IMG/VR virus record: IMGVR_UViG_3300032242_000693
Location: 1-22,643 of that record
Source: a virus
Length of the DNA: 22,643 nt
Reading direction: 5' to 3' (one strand)
The position numbers and the translations under genes are program-made. Shown piece after piece: positions 6,689 through 13,472 of this stretch. Under the pieces are notes generated by a model. That model was not told where the DNA came from. It made no database searches and saw only the letters and a program-made list of their open reading frames with translations. Position 1 is the first letter of the stretch. Each line of letters opens with the position of its first letter.

Positions 6689-7151
6689 TTTCTGTCTCCT
6701 CAATTCCTTCATATTCGGCAAGTTGTTTTTTGTATACTTCAAGTTGCTCAATTAAATTAGTAATGCCGCCGTAGTTCATGCTAATAGCACTATAGCCCAT
6801 CTTAAACTCTAATCGGCCTTCACTAGTCATTCCTAGCGAGTAATAAGTTACAGGCGGCTTCTTAGGTTCCGGAGGTGGCTCTACCAACTTTGGTGCGGGC
6901 GCAGGGAACGGCACTACATTTTCGGGCATTTTATTTTTCTTCATCCAATCAAACATACGATTCTCTTTCATATTAAGCCAGCGAGCCAGCGGATTACAAA
7001 CTAATGGCAAGGCAATGATAAACAACCAACTTACCTGTACCCACGGAAACCAATCTGTTTTGAATACAAAAAGGTTTACCATTCCGGTAATGAAGTATAC
7101 AATACTCCAACCGAATAACCAAAATCCAGCTGAAGGTTTAAACAACTTCAT
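6681..7151 (-). CDS. Two-helix membrane protein with proline-rich linker (156 aa)
   Basis: Residues about 10-30 (FWLFGWSIVYFITGMVNLFVF) and 36-54 (VQVSWLFIIALPLVCNPLA) are hydrophobic helices. A basic stretch (MFDWMKKNKM) and a proline-rich linker (VVPFPAPAPKLVEPPPEPKK) follow. The C-terminal soluble domain contains TYYSLGMTSEGRLEFKMGY and a final coiled helix (LIEQLEVYKKQLAEYEG). The arrangement suggests a membrane hairpin that displays a small cytoplasmic domain. One base separates it from the pyrophosphohydrolase stop. Function unknown. Confidence 0.85.
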   Translation of the reverse strand: MKLFKPSAGFWLFGWSIVYFITGMVNLFVFKTDWFPWVQVSWLFIIALPLVCNPLARWLNMKENRMFDWMKKNKMPENVVPFPAPAPKLVEPPPEPKKPPVTYYSLGMTSEGRLEFKMGYSAISMNYGGITNLIEQLEVYKKQLAEYEGIEETENA

Positions 7152-7152
7152 A

Positions 7153-7524
7153 CTACGACCTTTTGATAAATTGTGCTAGTTCGGGAGCAGTCCAGCCAAC
7201 TGGTTTCAATACCTTACCATCTTCACGCTTACGCACCTTGCCTGTATCTTTATCTATTTTGGCAAAGTTAGTGCGCATGACTTCTTTCCATGCACCTTCG
7301 GCATCTGCACCCATTGAATGGATAGCACCTATAGTAACAACTAGGATATCAATTAAGGCATCTAATTGTTCTACACGATCATTATTCGCCAGTGCTTGAT
7401 CTAGTTCTTTTGATTCTTCGTCAATGAGTCCTACATACATAGCATATTGTTGCGGGTTAGATTCTTCTACTGTTTGATCGCAAGCCCGCATAAACTTCTC
7501 TTGATCACGAAATGGGTTAGTCAT
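7153..7524 (-). CDS. MazG/PRA-PH-like nucleotide pyrophosphohydrolase (123 aa)
   Basis: An all-alpha NTP-pyrophosphatase fold. FRDQEKFMRACDQ leads into the metal-binding motif LIDEESKEL (EExxE at 36-40), with a second acidic motif EQLDALIDILV (E52, D55, D59). A C-terminal block follows with GAWKEVMRTNFAKID, GKVRKREDGKV and a KPVGWTAPEL end, typical of phage members of the phosphoribosyl-ATP pyrophosphohydrolase-like family. Such enzymes hydrolyse NTPs or dNTPs to monophosphates; here the job may be pool sanitation or alarmone removal. The substrate is not predictable. ATGA overlap with the upstream gene. Confidence 0.9.
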   Translation of the reverse strand: MTNPFRDQEKFMRACDQTVEESNPQQYAMYVGLIDEESKELDQALANNDRVEQLDALIDILVVTIGAIHSMGADAEGAWKEVMRTNFAKIDKDTGKVRKREDGKVLKPVGWTAPELAQFIKRS

Positions 7525-7763
7525 TGTAGTGTCCTTTCATTATCTTCATCGTCTAGTAAACTTTGTTTTACTGCATCAGGAAGGTCATCGAAAGATTCCT
7601 GGGTCAAAGGTTGGCTCATTTCTTTTAGTTCTTCAGCAGTTTTATTAGCAAACATATTTTGTATATGTTCTACTAGTTGGTCAAGTTCGTCTTGAGTCCC
7701 GTCAAAATGATCAAACGCACCGGGCGCGAATTCAATCCGAACAGGTTTAGTTTCTTTAGTCAT
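7521..7763 (-). CDS. Acidic hypothetical protein (80 aa)
   Basis: Starts MTKETKPVRIEFAPGAFDHF and continues GTQDELDQLVEHIQNMF, then AEELKEMSQPLT and an acidic tail with DDEDNER. The IEFxPGAxDxFxGTQxELDxL pattern recurs in small phage proteins as far as I remember; its function is unknown. AAGGATCGAG is the ribosome site before the ATG at 7763. A longer start at 7832 would overlap the exonuclease gene. The stop overlaps the next start (ATGA). Confidence 0.82.
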   Translation of the reverse strand: MTKETKPVRIEFAPGAFDHFDGTQDELDQLVEHIQNMFANKTAEELKEMSQPLTQESFDDLPDAVKQSLLDDEDNERTLQ

Positions 7764-7777
7764 CTCGATCCTTTCAG

Positions 7778-8323
7778 TTAACCGTAATTCTTGTGTCTCA
7801 TCAAATAAAGCATGTGGTAATAAATGCGCCATGTGTTTTCTGCATCATCTAGAGCATCATGTTTGCGACCTTGAAACTTTAGATTATAGGACTTCATACT
7901 GGTTCCTAATCCTCCGCTGAAAACTTTACCTTCGGCAATCATCTTGCTCACGTGTACAGTTTTAGCGTCAATCCATCTGCGGCCGAACGGCCATTGAATA
8001 GCATCATCTTGGGGAAGCTGTTCTAGCAGTTCTGCGCTATCCCCACCACCCCATGTGAGAGGATTGATAAAGCTGTCGTGTCTCAAGTGCATGGCCTTCA
8101 AACCTTGATAGGCAGAAAGTAAATCTGTGCCTTTGGTCTTGATGTCATTTTCTGTGATACCAGTTAAGGTTACAATAAATTCTTGTAGGGGTTCGCCTGG
8201 ATCTACATAGGCACGATAGCGTTCAAGAATATCTCCGTTGGTAGTGTCACCTACGACAGCACCTATTTGGATTATCTTACCGCTGGGTTGGTTTAGTTCT
8301 AGATCTAAGCAAGTTATTTTCAT
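7778..8323 (-). CDS. DEDDh 3'-5' exonuclease, DnaQ/RNase T-like (181 aa)
   Basis: All exonuclease motifs are visible: Exo I with D7 and E9 (LDLELNQPSGKIIQIGAV), Exo II with D95 (WGGGDSAELL), and Exo III with H155 and D160 (RKHDALDDAENT). The His in motif III places it in the DEDDh subgroup that includes DnaQ, RNase T and oligoribonuclease. The likely reaction is stepwise removal of nucleotides from 3' ends of DNA or RNA with two metal ions. It is a stand-alone domain, first in its operon. The -10 box ends 6 nt before the ATG, so the mRNA should be leaderless; no ribosome site is present. Confidence 0.92.
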   Translation of the reverse strand: MKITCLDLELNQPSGKIIQIGAVVGDTTNGDILERYRAYVDPGEPLQEFIVTLTGITENDIKTKGTDLLSAYQGLKAMHLRHDSFINPLTWGGGDSAELLEQLPQDDAIQWPFGRRWIDAKTVHVSKMIAEGKVFSGGLGTSMKSYNLKFQGRKHDALDDAENTWRIYYHMLYLMRHKNYG

Positions 8324-8329
8324 AATACA

Positions 8330-8358
8330 ATTATAACACCTGCTTTAGGTTTTGTCAA
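8330..8358 (-). promoter_or_regulatory. Perfect consensus promoter TTGACA-N17-TATAAT
   Basis: TTGACA (8358-8353), 17-nt spacer, TATAAT (8335-8330). The TGA stop of the gene ending at 8355 is inside the -35 box. The predicted +1 is the A of the exonuclease ATG (8323). Confidence 0.92.
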
Positions 8359-8753
8359 GGCTTTTTGGATTGACCGTAGCGCAAATAGTATTCGGTTAAC
8401 TTCTTACCTTCAAACGATGCTGTGATATAGTATTTGTGTCCAAATGTATCTGGATCAGCTACCCGATTCCACATAGGGGTTTCATGTGCGTTTTCCATTA
8501 CCCATTTTCCTTGCGGACTTTCCTGCCATTGGTATAATGGTTCAGCCGCATATAGGTCTGGATCTTCAACATCGCCCATTCGGAAATGATGTACTACGAT
8601 TTGTTTAATCTCTACGACCATGTTATCACGAATAAAGAAACGATGTTTTGGTCCATTTCCACCCCTATAGGGTCGTATGCCATTGTAGTCGATATCGGGT
8701 AGTTCTTCCTCTCCGAATACATTACGCAAGGGTATCCTGCTTGTGATAGCCAT
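8355..8753 (-). CDS. Hypothetical protein (132 aa)
   Basis: Starts MAITSRIPLRNVFGEEELP, then PYRGGNGPKHRFFIRDNM, VVEIKQIVVHHFRMGDVEDP and YQWQESPQGKWVMENAHE. It ends HKYYITASFEGKKLTEYYL with a basic tail. It appears to be a mixed alpha/beta soluble protein with no recognised family. The first 142 nt overlap the 98-aa gene upstream in another frame, unusually long for this genome. Its stop codon lies inside the -35 box of the next promoter. It is the last gene of the operon driven from 11044-11072. Confidence 0.8.
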   Translation of the reverse strand: MAITSRIPLRNVFGEEELPDIDYNGIRPYRGGNGPKHRFFIRDNMVVEIKQIVVHHFRMGDVEDPDLYAAEPLYQWQESPQGKWVMENAHETPMWNRVADPDTFGHKYYITASFEGKKLTEYYLRYGQSKKP

Positions 8754-8908
8754 TTACTTAAATCACTTTCCCAATAGTCTTTTTTATCGTAGTAGCCGCC
8801 GTAGGCTTCTGCATAATGCCCATTTTCTCTATGGAAGGCATTTTGGACATTATTGAATATGATATTACCCAATCCGTCCTCGTTGAAATTTATACGTGCT
8901 CGGCCCAT
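8612..8908 (-). CDS. Hypothetical protein (98 aa), related to its upstream neighbour
   Basis: Contains GHYAEAYGGYYDKKDYWESD, LSKWLSQAGYPCVMYSERK and ends MDQNIVSLFVITWS. The end resembles that of the neighbouring 60-aa protein (KDAVLFSLRWAEHV), which suggests two related small proteins in tandem and supports this frame through the whole overlap with the following gene. No catalytic motif is evident. The ATG overlaps the upstream stop region by 19 nt. Confidence 0.72.
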   Translation of the reverse strand: MGRARINFNEDGLGNIIFNNVQNAFHRENGHYAEAYGGYYDKKDYWESDLSKWLSQAGYPCVMYSERKNYPISTTMAYDPIGVEMDQNIVSLFVITWS

Positions 8909-9072
8909 CTTAATGAAAATAATACAGCATCTTTTTCGTGTGCGAATTCAAAAGTGTAATCACTCCATGAGTAGCCAATCCACATTTCCCAGTTGTCAAA
9001 CTCTAAATTCTTTTGGCACCATTCTCCAGCTTCGTAGCCTGCTGTAGCGCCTTTAATCTTGACTTTGGTCAT
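8890..9072 (-). CDS. Hypothetical protein (60 aa)
   Basis: Starts MTKVKIKGATAGYEAGEWCQ and contains FDNWEMWIGYSWSDYTFEF, rich in Trp, Tyr and acidic residues, ending KDAVLFSLRWAEHV. A small soluble alpha/beta protein is likely. The xDAVLFxLRWA ending is a pattern I associate with small phage proteins. It overlaps the upstream gene by 20 nt and the next gene by 19 nt. Function unknown. Confidence 0.75.
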   Translation of the reverse strand: MTKVKIKGATAGYEAGEWCQKNLEFDNWEMWIGYSWSDYTFEFAHEKDAVLFSLRWAEHV

Positions 9073-9409
9073 CTTCTAGGAAATCTGGATTCATCTCTAC
9101 TTTAGGAAGTGCCATGCCTGTCCTTTGCAACATTTTTTGTGTGGCAGGATCGTTCATCAACAGTTCGCGGAATGATCCGACAGGTCCGTTAACATCTTGG
9201 CTTATGTTTCCCCAAGTGCGAATTTCTAACAGGTCTTCAATACCGTTGGGTATAGCGATAACGTAGTGTACATCCGAATAGCCTTCGATTTCCATAGTGT
9301 GAATTACTTTGCCTTCAGTCAAGCGATTATAACCAGGCCCCGACGCAATACCATAAATCCAGGCGCTATCACCTACTTTGTATTTCTTTTTTACACGAAC
9401 AGAAGCCAT
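9053..9409 (-). CDS. Hypothetical beta-rich protein, SH3-like start (118 aa)
   Basis: Starts MASVRVKKKYKVGDSAWIYG, a pattern of basic residues and short beta strands found in SH3-like barrels, then HTMEIEGYSDVHYVIAIPNG. The C-terminal part is helical (NGPVGSFRELL, DPATQKMLQRTGM). I chose the ATG at 9409, behind AGGGTTAGT; the longer start at 9466 would lie deep in the DUF3307 gene. A nucleic-acid or protein binding role is a guess from the fold only. Confidence 0.8.
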   Translation of the reverse strand: MASVRVKKKYKVGDSAWIYGIASGPGYNRLTEGKVIHTMEIEGYSDVHYVIAIPNGIEDLLEIRTWGNISQDVNGPVGSFRELLMNDPATQKMLQRTGMALPKVEMNPDFLEDDQSQD

Positions 9410-9759
9410 ACTAACCCTATATAAGTTATTTGGTGTGCTAGTTGGTCCGCACCTAACCATGCCCAAAACTTGGGATTATCTATTGTATAGTTGTATTTTT
9501 TATTGATATTCATTTTGGCCCAATCGATATGATAGTGCAGGATCGCATCCATGACACCTAACACAAGGGCTGACGGAAAATCTATAAAGAAACACATGAT
9601 CAACATAGTAGCTAAACCATGTTTGACGCTGTGTTTCATGCCACGCCAATCTAGGTAAGTCCCTTTCCACTGGACCTCCTGCTCAGACTGATTTACAAAA
9701 TCAATATACCAATGCTTGACCTGTAACAGGATCAACATTAAAAAAAGTTCACTGAGCAT
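9391..9759 (-). CDS. DUF3307-like integral membrane protein (122 aa)
   Basis: Matches the DUF3307 pattern: LLQVKHWYIDFVNQSEQEV at the start, GTYLDWRGMKHSVKHGLATM in the middle, then LHYHIDWAKMNINKKYNYT and FWAWLGADQLAHQITYIGLV. Several hydrophobic helices alternate with conserved His and Asp residues (KHWYID, HYHID, DQLAHQ), which are typical of this family and may bind a metal in the membrane. Function unknown. Its ATG overlaps the stop of the 54-aa gene upstream by 10 nt. Confidence 0.88.
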   Translation of the reverse strand: MLSELFLMLILLQVKHWYIDFVNQSEQEVQWKGTYLDWRGMKHSVKHGLATMLIMCFFIDFPSALVLGVMDAILHYHIDWAKMNINKKYNYTIDNPKFWAWLGADQLAHQITYIGLVWLLFV

Positions 9760-9913
9760 CTTTTTCTACCATCTTAGATTCAAGTAGGTCCTTGATGAAC
9801 TTTAGCGCCTTGCGGTTAGTATCAAATATGTATTCGCAGTCCTCTTCTTCTGTCCTCAAGGCAACGATAACACCATTTTTTACTTTACGCAATTCTATTG
9901 AATCAAAGTCCAT
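9749..9913 (-). CDS. Small hypothetical protein (54 aa)
   Basis: Fills the gap between the glycosyltransferase and the DUF3307-like gene. Reads MDFDSIELRKVKNGVIVALR, then TEEEDCEYIFDTNRKALKFI and a charged helix. Two beta hairpins followed by an alpha-helix are likely. A strong ribosome site (GAGGGGG) precedes the ATG by 4 nt. It resembles small unknown proteins of large phages from memory. The packing on both sides argues for a real gene. Confidence 0.8.
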   Translation of the reverse strand: MDFDSIELRKVKNGVIVALRTEEEDCEYIFDTNRKALKFIKDLLESKMVEKDAQ

Positions 9914-9925
9914 AGGACCCCCTCT

Positions 9926-10624
9926 TTATTGTGGTACTGACAAATTATAGTTAAAGTGGAAGATACCGATATGAGCTATTTCTTTGCTCAAATCGTGATC
10001 GACCCAAACGTCAAAGCCTGCTTCTTTGGCTTTATTGCAGAAGAAAATGTCTTCGCCAATTTCTAGATTAAGCTCAGTAACATACTCTTGCAAGTAGTGC
10101 GGCTGTGGAATCTTCTCATAAACAGAGCGATGTACTAGAACACAACCGTGTGGTAGAACATCTACCTTTTGCATCGGAGGACTATTGTCATCTGTTACTA
10201 GTTCTGTGAACTGTCCTGCTTGACCCATCATGCCAGTGAAACCTGGATTTGGAAAACGTCTACGGCGATAGTTAGCGCCAACTAATGGAACGCCACGCTT
10301 CAACAATTTTAATGGAGCGTCAATTGGGAACTTCATGTCTGAGTCAACCCACCATGCATAATCGAAATCACTCTTAAGGAAGATGTCAGTTAGGTTACGA
10401 CGAGCGATAGTGATAACTGATCCGATGTTGAACGCACAGTTGATCTTGATACCGTTAGCCACTAGATTGGCCGCGGCCATTGCTAGGTGTTGTGCAAATT
10501 CTGCATTTACCATTTCCATTGCTGGAACCAAGATCATGATACTTGGTGTTTTGCCTTGCGGAGTTTGTGGTGCTTGTGGCACTTGTGGTTTTGCACTAAA
10601 GGTTGGTTTAGCCTTGTTTTTCAT
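9926..10624 (-). CDS. GT-A type glycosyltransferase (232 aa)
   Basis: A low-complexity Pro/Gln/Lys head (residues 7-25) is followed by a GT-A nucleotide-sugar fold: IMILVPAMEMVNAEF, ARRNLTDIFLKSDFDYAWWV, and the DxD-type motif VDSDM (D94, D96) for metal and nucleotide-sugar binding. GVPLVGANYRRRRFP lines the acceptor side. GEDIFFCNKAKEAGFDVWVD near residue 190 carries the family's ED catalytic-base motif. It may glycosylate phage DNA, a virion protein or a host surface sugar; the substrate is not predictable. AAGGA lies about 7 nt before the ATG. Confidence 0.87.
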   Translation of the reverse strand: MKNKAKPTFSAKPQVPQAPQTPQGKTPSIMILVPAMEMVNAEFAQHLAMAAANLVANGIKINCAFNIGSVITIARRNLTDIFLKSDFDYAWWVDSDMKFPIDAPLKLLKRGVPLVGANYRRRRFPNPGFTGMMGQAGQFTELVTDDNSPPMQKVDVLPHGCVLVHRSVYEKIPQPHYLQEYVTELNLEIGEDIFFCNKAKEAGFDVWVDHDLSKEIAHIGIFHFNYNLSVPQ

Positions 10625-10775
10625 TATTGTCCTTTTGTTTAAATCTAATTTGGCTCTGTAACTTTTTTTGATTCTGGCTTAAAAGTTTATGGCTCTGCAT
10701 GTAATTATCAGAAAAAATTTCCTCCATCGCGAAGTTAGAGTTTGTGGTGGTACTATACTGATATTGATTATTCAT
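10608..10775 (-). CDS. Small Gln/Asn-rich hypothetical protein (55 aa)
   Basis: Reads MNNQYQYSTTTNSNFAMEEI, then a polar, Gln/Lys/Asn-rich tail, probably flexible or helical. The ATG overlaps the stop of the lipoprotein gene by 8 nt and the end overlaps the start of the glycosyltransferase by 17 nt, so it bridges an otherwise empty 143-nt interval. The ribosome site is weak. The low-complexity composition makes this the least certain of the short genes. Confidence 0.6.
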   Translation of the reverse strand: MNNQYQYSTTTNSNFAMEEIFSDNYMQSHKLLSQNQKKLQSQIRFKQKDNNEKQG

Positions 10776-11037
10776 CACATTCTTCTACGCTAGGATCTGC
10801 ATTTTCCCATGCTGTAAACTTAGGGCTTAGTCCGCCTTTGTCTGTCGCAATGTATTTTACACCGTCGATACATAAAAGTGTAATAGTTCCAAACTCTGGG
10901 ATTTCCTTTTCGCTTAGGAAGCGAACATTAGATCCAAACCCTGGCTTGCCTTTGGGAACAGCATAGGTTCCTGAATCGCAGGAAACTAGCCCCATTGAGA
11001 GGCCAGTTATTACTATTAGTTTTAAGTAGGTTTTCAT
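10768..11037 (-). CDS. Small lipoprotein (89 aa), leaderless gene
   Basis: MKTYLKLIVITGLSMGLVSC is a typical lipoprotein signal peptide: a Lys, a hydrophobic core and a lipobox LVSC with Cys20 as the likely lipidated residue. The mature part has LSEKEIPEFGTITLLCIDGV and KYIATDKGGLSPKF, a pattern I recall in phage proteins of unknown function. The export signal predicts attachment to the outer or inner membrane, perhaps to alter the infected cell's surface. The -10 box lies 6 nt before the ATG, so the mRNA should be leaderless. There is no ribosome site. Confidence 0.85.
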   Translation of the reverse strand: MKTYLKLIVITGLSMGLVSCDSGTYAVPKGKPGFGSNVRFLSEKEIPEFGTITLLCIDGVKYIATDKGGLSPKFTAWENADPSVEECDE

Positions 11038-11043
11038 AATAAG

Positions 11044-11072
11044 AGTATACTATCACTTAACGCATTATGCAA
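11044..11072 (-). promoter_or_regulatory. Promoter TTGCAT-N17-TATACT
   Basis: TTGCAT (11072-11067), 17-nt spacer, TATACT (11049-11044). The -35 box overlaps the TAA stop of the gene ending at 11065, and +1 is predicted at the A of the lipoprotein ATG. The -35 match is weaker than at the other promoters. Confidence 0.75.
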
Positions 11073-11460
11073 GACCATTTTGGACTAAAAAGTTTTCCAT
11101 GTTGTCAGCAGTTAATGGTAAAAACTTTTTAGGCACTTTAGTCACTTTAAATTTATGGCCATTAATGATTTTATCAATATGTTCTTCAATAGTAGAGTAT
11201 GTCATACTGACCCATTCAGAATGTCCTCGACCGTCACGTTCGATATCCAAATTAAGTTCTTGCTTGACGGCCTTTTCCAATCTACCTACGGCATTAGCAG
11301 GTCCTATATAAACTACATCAAAACAGGCTACATGACTCTTACGACTGTAGCTGTTTTGATATACGCCTAACCGTACATAGGGGTTTCCTGTTATGCCCAC
11401 TTTACTATCGATGGACCCTAACGGATCCTTAAACACGTAGAATAGTTTATTACCGTTCAT
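11065..11460 (-). CDS. GIY-YIG-like / T5orf172-type protein (131 aa)
   Basis: From the ATG at 11460 the protein reads KLFYVFKDPLG, DSKVGITGNPYVRLGVYQNS and then VACFDVVYIGPANAVGRLEK with a following helix, ending the core at GHSEWVSM. This order (KVGIT...R...Q, a beta strand, a helix starting with Arg and Glu, and G-x-SEW) fits the small GIY-YIG-like domains of the T5orf172/MUG113 type. These may cut DNA or bind it. The canonical GIY-YIG start is degenerate (LFYVF...KVGI), so activity is uncertain. The ATG follows the ParB-like stop by one base (TGATATG). Confidence 0.72.
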   Translation of the reverse strand: MNGNKLFYVFKDPLGSIDSKVGITGNPYVRLGVYQNSYSRKSHVACFDVVYIGPANAVGRLEKAVKQELNLDIERDGRGHSEWVSMTYSTIEEHIDKIINGHKFKVTKVPKKFLPLTADNMENFLVQNGLA

Positions 11461-11461
11461 A

Positions 11462-12670
11462 TCAAACAGTCCATTGGCAAGTAGGAGCAGGCAACAATAC
11501 CTTACCGCCCTTTTGTTTGTAGAAATTGATAAGACCGTTAAGTACACGATACTTGTCATGCTGTGGTTGTTCGCCTACTAGTGTTTTATCATTTACAGCA
11601 GTCCAGTAACTTTCCTTGATACCTTCCTGTACGCTTTCAGCATCGCCCCATTCGTCCACTAACATCTTGGCTAGCTCGTCATCGAATGCCGCAGGCAAAC
11701 TGAATCCCTGTATACTCGCCCATTGGTAAAGATATGACATAGGGCGGAAAATTTCTAGTGTTAAAGAAGACATTGGCCAATGCTTGCGATGGAACGCCAG
11801 CGAACGACCCCAGTAAACACCCATAGATGGACCAGTAGGGCCTTCTAAGTCGAAGCATTCTATACCACTCTTGATCTGACTCCATCCGCCTTCAAACCCT
11901 GGACTACGTTTTGGTACACAGGTATTGGCCTTAAGAATATTCATCATAGCAACAAACTTGTTGTCTCGAGTTTCTAAGCCGATCATGAAGTCATCATATG
12001 GACTTAGGTCACGTTTGTTCAAACCGTTAATACGGCGCATATTACGACCAGCGATGTAGCAACCAAACTTGACACGTTCTTCGTCAGTGTCGCCAAAGCC
12101 TGCATTTTCAATTTCAGCAGTTGTGAATTGATCCAAGTCGATAATCCATGCTTGGAATTTGGTGTAGCCTTTCAATCGGCATACCTGGATAGTGTGATGT
12201 CCGTCCCAAACACAGTAGACTACACGACCGTCAGTAAGTGTAATCTTGATAATACAAGGAACGATAACGCTAGACTCGTCAAAGTCTTTGAAAATCTTTT
12301 CGATATGATTAGGCGCCACATCTCGCTGGAATATAGTCCATAGATATAGTTGTTCCCACGACACATAGTCGAAATACTCTTTTGGCCGTTTACCTTGAGC
12401 ATATCCCAAATAGCTACCGCCGCTTGGGTCGTAGTTAAATGTTAGATTTTGATAGTTCTGGCCCAACATAGTAACGATAGCTTCATGTATCGGCTGTAAT
12501 GGAATCGGACCATCGTTGAAATTTTTAGCCATCTCACGGAGATCGATGCTGTCATCCTTCATATCGAAGGTATGCTCAAACTGTTTTAGGAAGTTTAGGA
12601 TAGCCTGTTTTTTGTTGTAAGGCTTTGCTTTGGGCGTACGAATGGCCCGAGTTTTGAGTTGAATTGTCAT
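11462..12670 (-). CDS. ParB/sulfiredoxin-fold protein (402 aa)
   Basis: The largest gene of the window. The region from about 105 to 180 contains LYLWTIFQRDVAPNHIEKIF, ESSVIVPCIIKI and VVYCVWDGHHTIQVCRLKGY; DGHHT (156-160) is the ParB/Srx phosphate-binding motif (G-x-x-R in chromosomal ParB, here DGHH-T). The long C-terminal region (NMRRINGLNKRDLSPYDDFM, FEGGWSQIKSG) is typical of the phage members. Such domains act as nucleases or CTP/ATP-dependent switches; the reaction is unknown here. AAAGGTG precedes the ATG. It heads an operon with its own consensus promoter and a leader of about 66 nt. Confidence 0.88.
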   Translation of the reverse strand: MTIQLKTRAIRTPKAKPYNKKQAILNFLKQFEHTFDMKDDSIDLREMAKNFNDGPIPLQPIHEAIVTMLGQNYQNLTFNYDPSGGSYLGYAQGKRPKEYFDYVSWEQLYLWTIFQRDVAPNHIEKIFKDFDESSVIVPCIIKITLTDGRVVYCVWDGHHTIQVCRLKGYTKFQAWIIDLDQFTTAEIENAGFGDTDEERVKFGCYIAGRNMRRINGLNKRDLSPYDDFMIGLETRDNKFVAMMNILKANTCVPKRSPGFEGGWSQIKSGIECFDLEGPTGPSMGVYWGRSLAFHRKHWPMSSLTLEIFRPMSYLYQWASIQGFSLPAAFDDELAKMLVDEWGDAESVQEGIKESYWTAVNDKTLVGEQPQHDKYRVLNGLINFYKQKGGKVLLPAPTCQWTV

Positions 12671-12742
12671 GTAACACCTTTGTTCTAATCGTTTTGGAGA
12701 CTAACTGCCCCTATGGCATGCTCTACTTCCGATCGTACAACT

Positions 12743-12771
12743 ATTATAGTGTCAAATGACTTTTATGTCAA
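12743..12771 (-). promoter_or_regulatory. Perfect consensus promoter TTGACA-N17-TATAAT
   Basis: TTGACA (12771-12766), 17-nt spacer, TATAAT (12748-12743). The -35 box contains the TGA stop of the gene ending at 12768. The predicted start near 12736 leaves a leader of about 66 nt before the ParB-like gene; no convincing riboswitch or hairpin was seen in it. Confidence 0.92.
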
Positions 12772-13472
12772 GTCTTTTTTAGGTTTTTATATATTTTTTT
12801 GAGCAACCGCTTGATCACAGGGTGTTTAGCATCCTTATCAAATGTCTGCACATAAGCAAACAAGTTGATACTATCCGTTACACTAATATCTTGTGGATTG
12901 TATAATTTGGCTAGCGGATTCTTTTGAGCCTGTAATTCTTGGGCTATGTTGTATGCGTAAGCCTCGATCTCGTCCGGATCTCCCAAATAGTCTTGGGCAT
13001 CACGGTGTTCGTTGAATGCTGTAGCATGTTTGATGGCGACGTCTTCAAAATCACGTGCCCTATTTTGACGCATATGAATAAGTTCGTGTGCTAGACTGTC
13101 TGCGACCAAAAGGCACAGATTCATCCAAGCTGTAGAATCCAACATGATATGTTCAGTATTTGGATTCGTTATGAGAACTAGTTCTATGGATACTTTCTTA
13201 CGTTCGTCCAAATCTGGATCGTAATAAGCATTTATGTTGATGTCGTCCATATCGACATCGCTTGAATGGGCGGCCACAACGTCTACTCTAAATCGAGTAG
13301 CTATGAACTCGCCCAGTAAATCTAAGAAATCAGTAATAGGAAATAATACATCCACTACACTTTCTTTTAGATCAGTCATAACATTAAGTACATCTGATCT
13401 CTTGGGTATCTGTATGTTGTGCCCTAATTTAGGACTACAATTAATTTTTTTAGTTTTCAATATGTTAACCAA
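12768..13472 (-). CDS. HExxH metallopeptidase-like protein (234 aa)
   Basis: The core is VADSLAHELIHMRQNRARDF, with HExxH at 129-133 and candidate third ligands at E168/E170 in GDPDEIEAYAYNIAQEL. The HELIHMRQxRAR and DE-x-x-AxAxNIA blocks are shared with the next gene upstream, so the two are clear paralogues. The N-terminus is uncertain: TTG at 13472 overlaps the upstream gene, and the first ATG is at 13379. No signal peptide is present, so a cytoplasmic role is likely. The natural substrate is unknown. Its TGA sits in the -35 box of the downstream promoter. Confidence 0.85.
   Translation of the reverse strand: MVNILKTKKINCSPKLGHNIQIPKRSDVLNVMTDLKESVVDVLFPITDFLDLLGEFIATRFRVDVVAAHSSDVDMDDININAYYDPDLDERKKVSIELVLITNPNTEHIMLDSTAWMNLCLLVADSLAHELIHMRQNRARDFEDVAIKHATAFNEHRDAQDYLGDPDEIEAYAYNIAQELQAQKNPLAKLYNPQDISVTDSINLFAYVQTFDKDAKHPVIKRLLKKIYKNLKKT

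Noticed and set aside
12671-12742. A riboswitch in the leader of the ParB-like gene
   Set aside because: The leader is only about 66 nt and shows no strong hairpins or known aptamer sequence.
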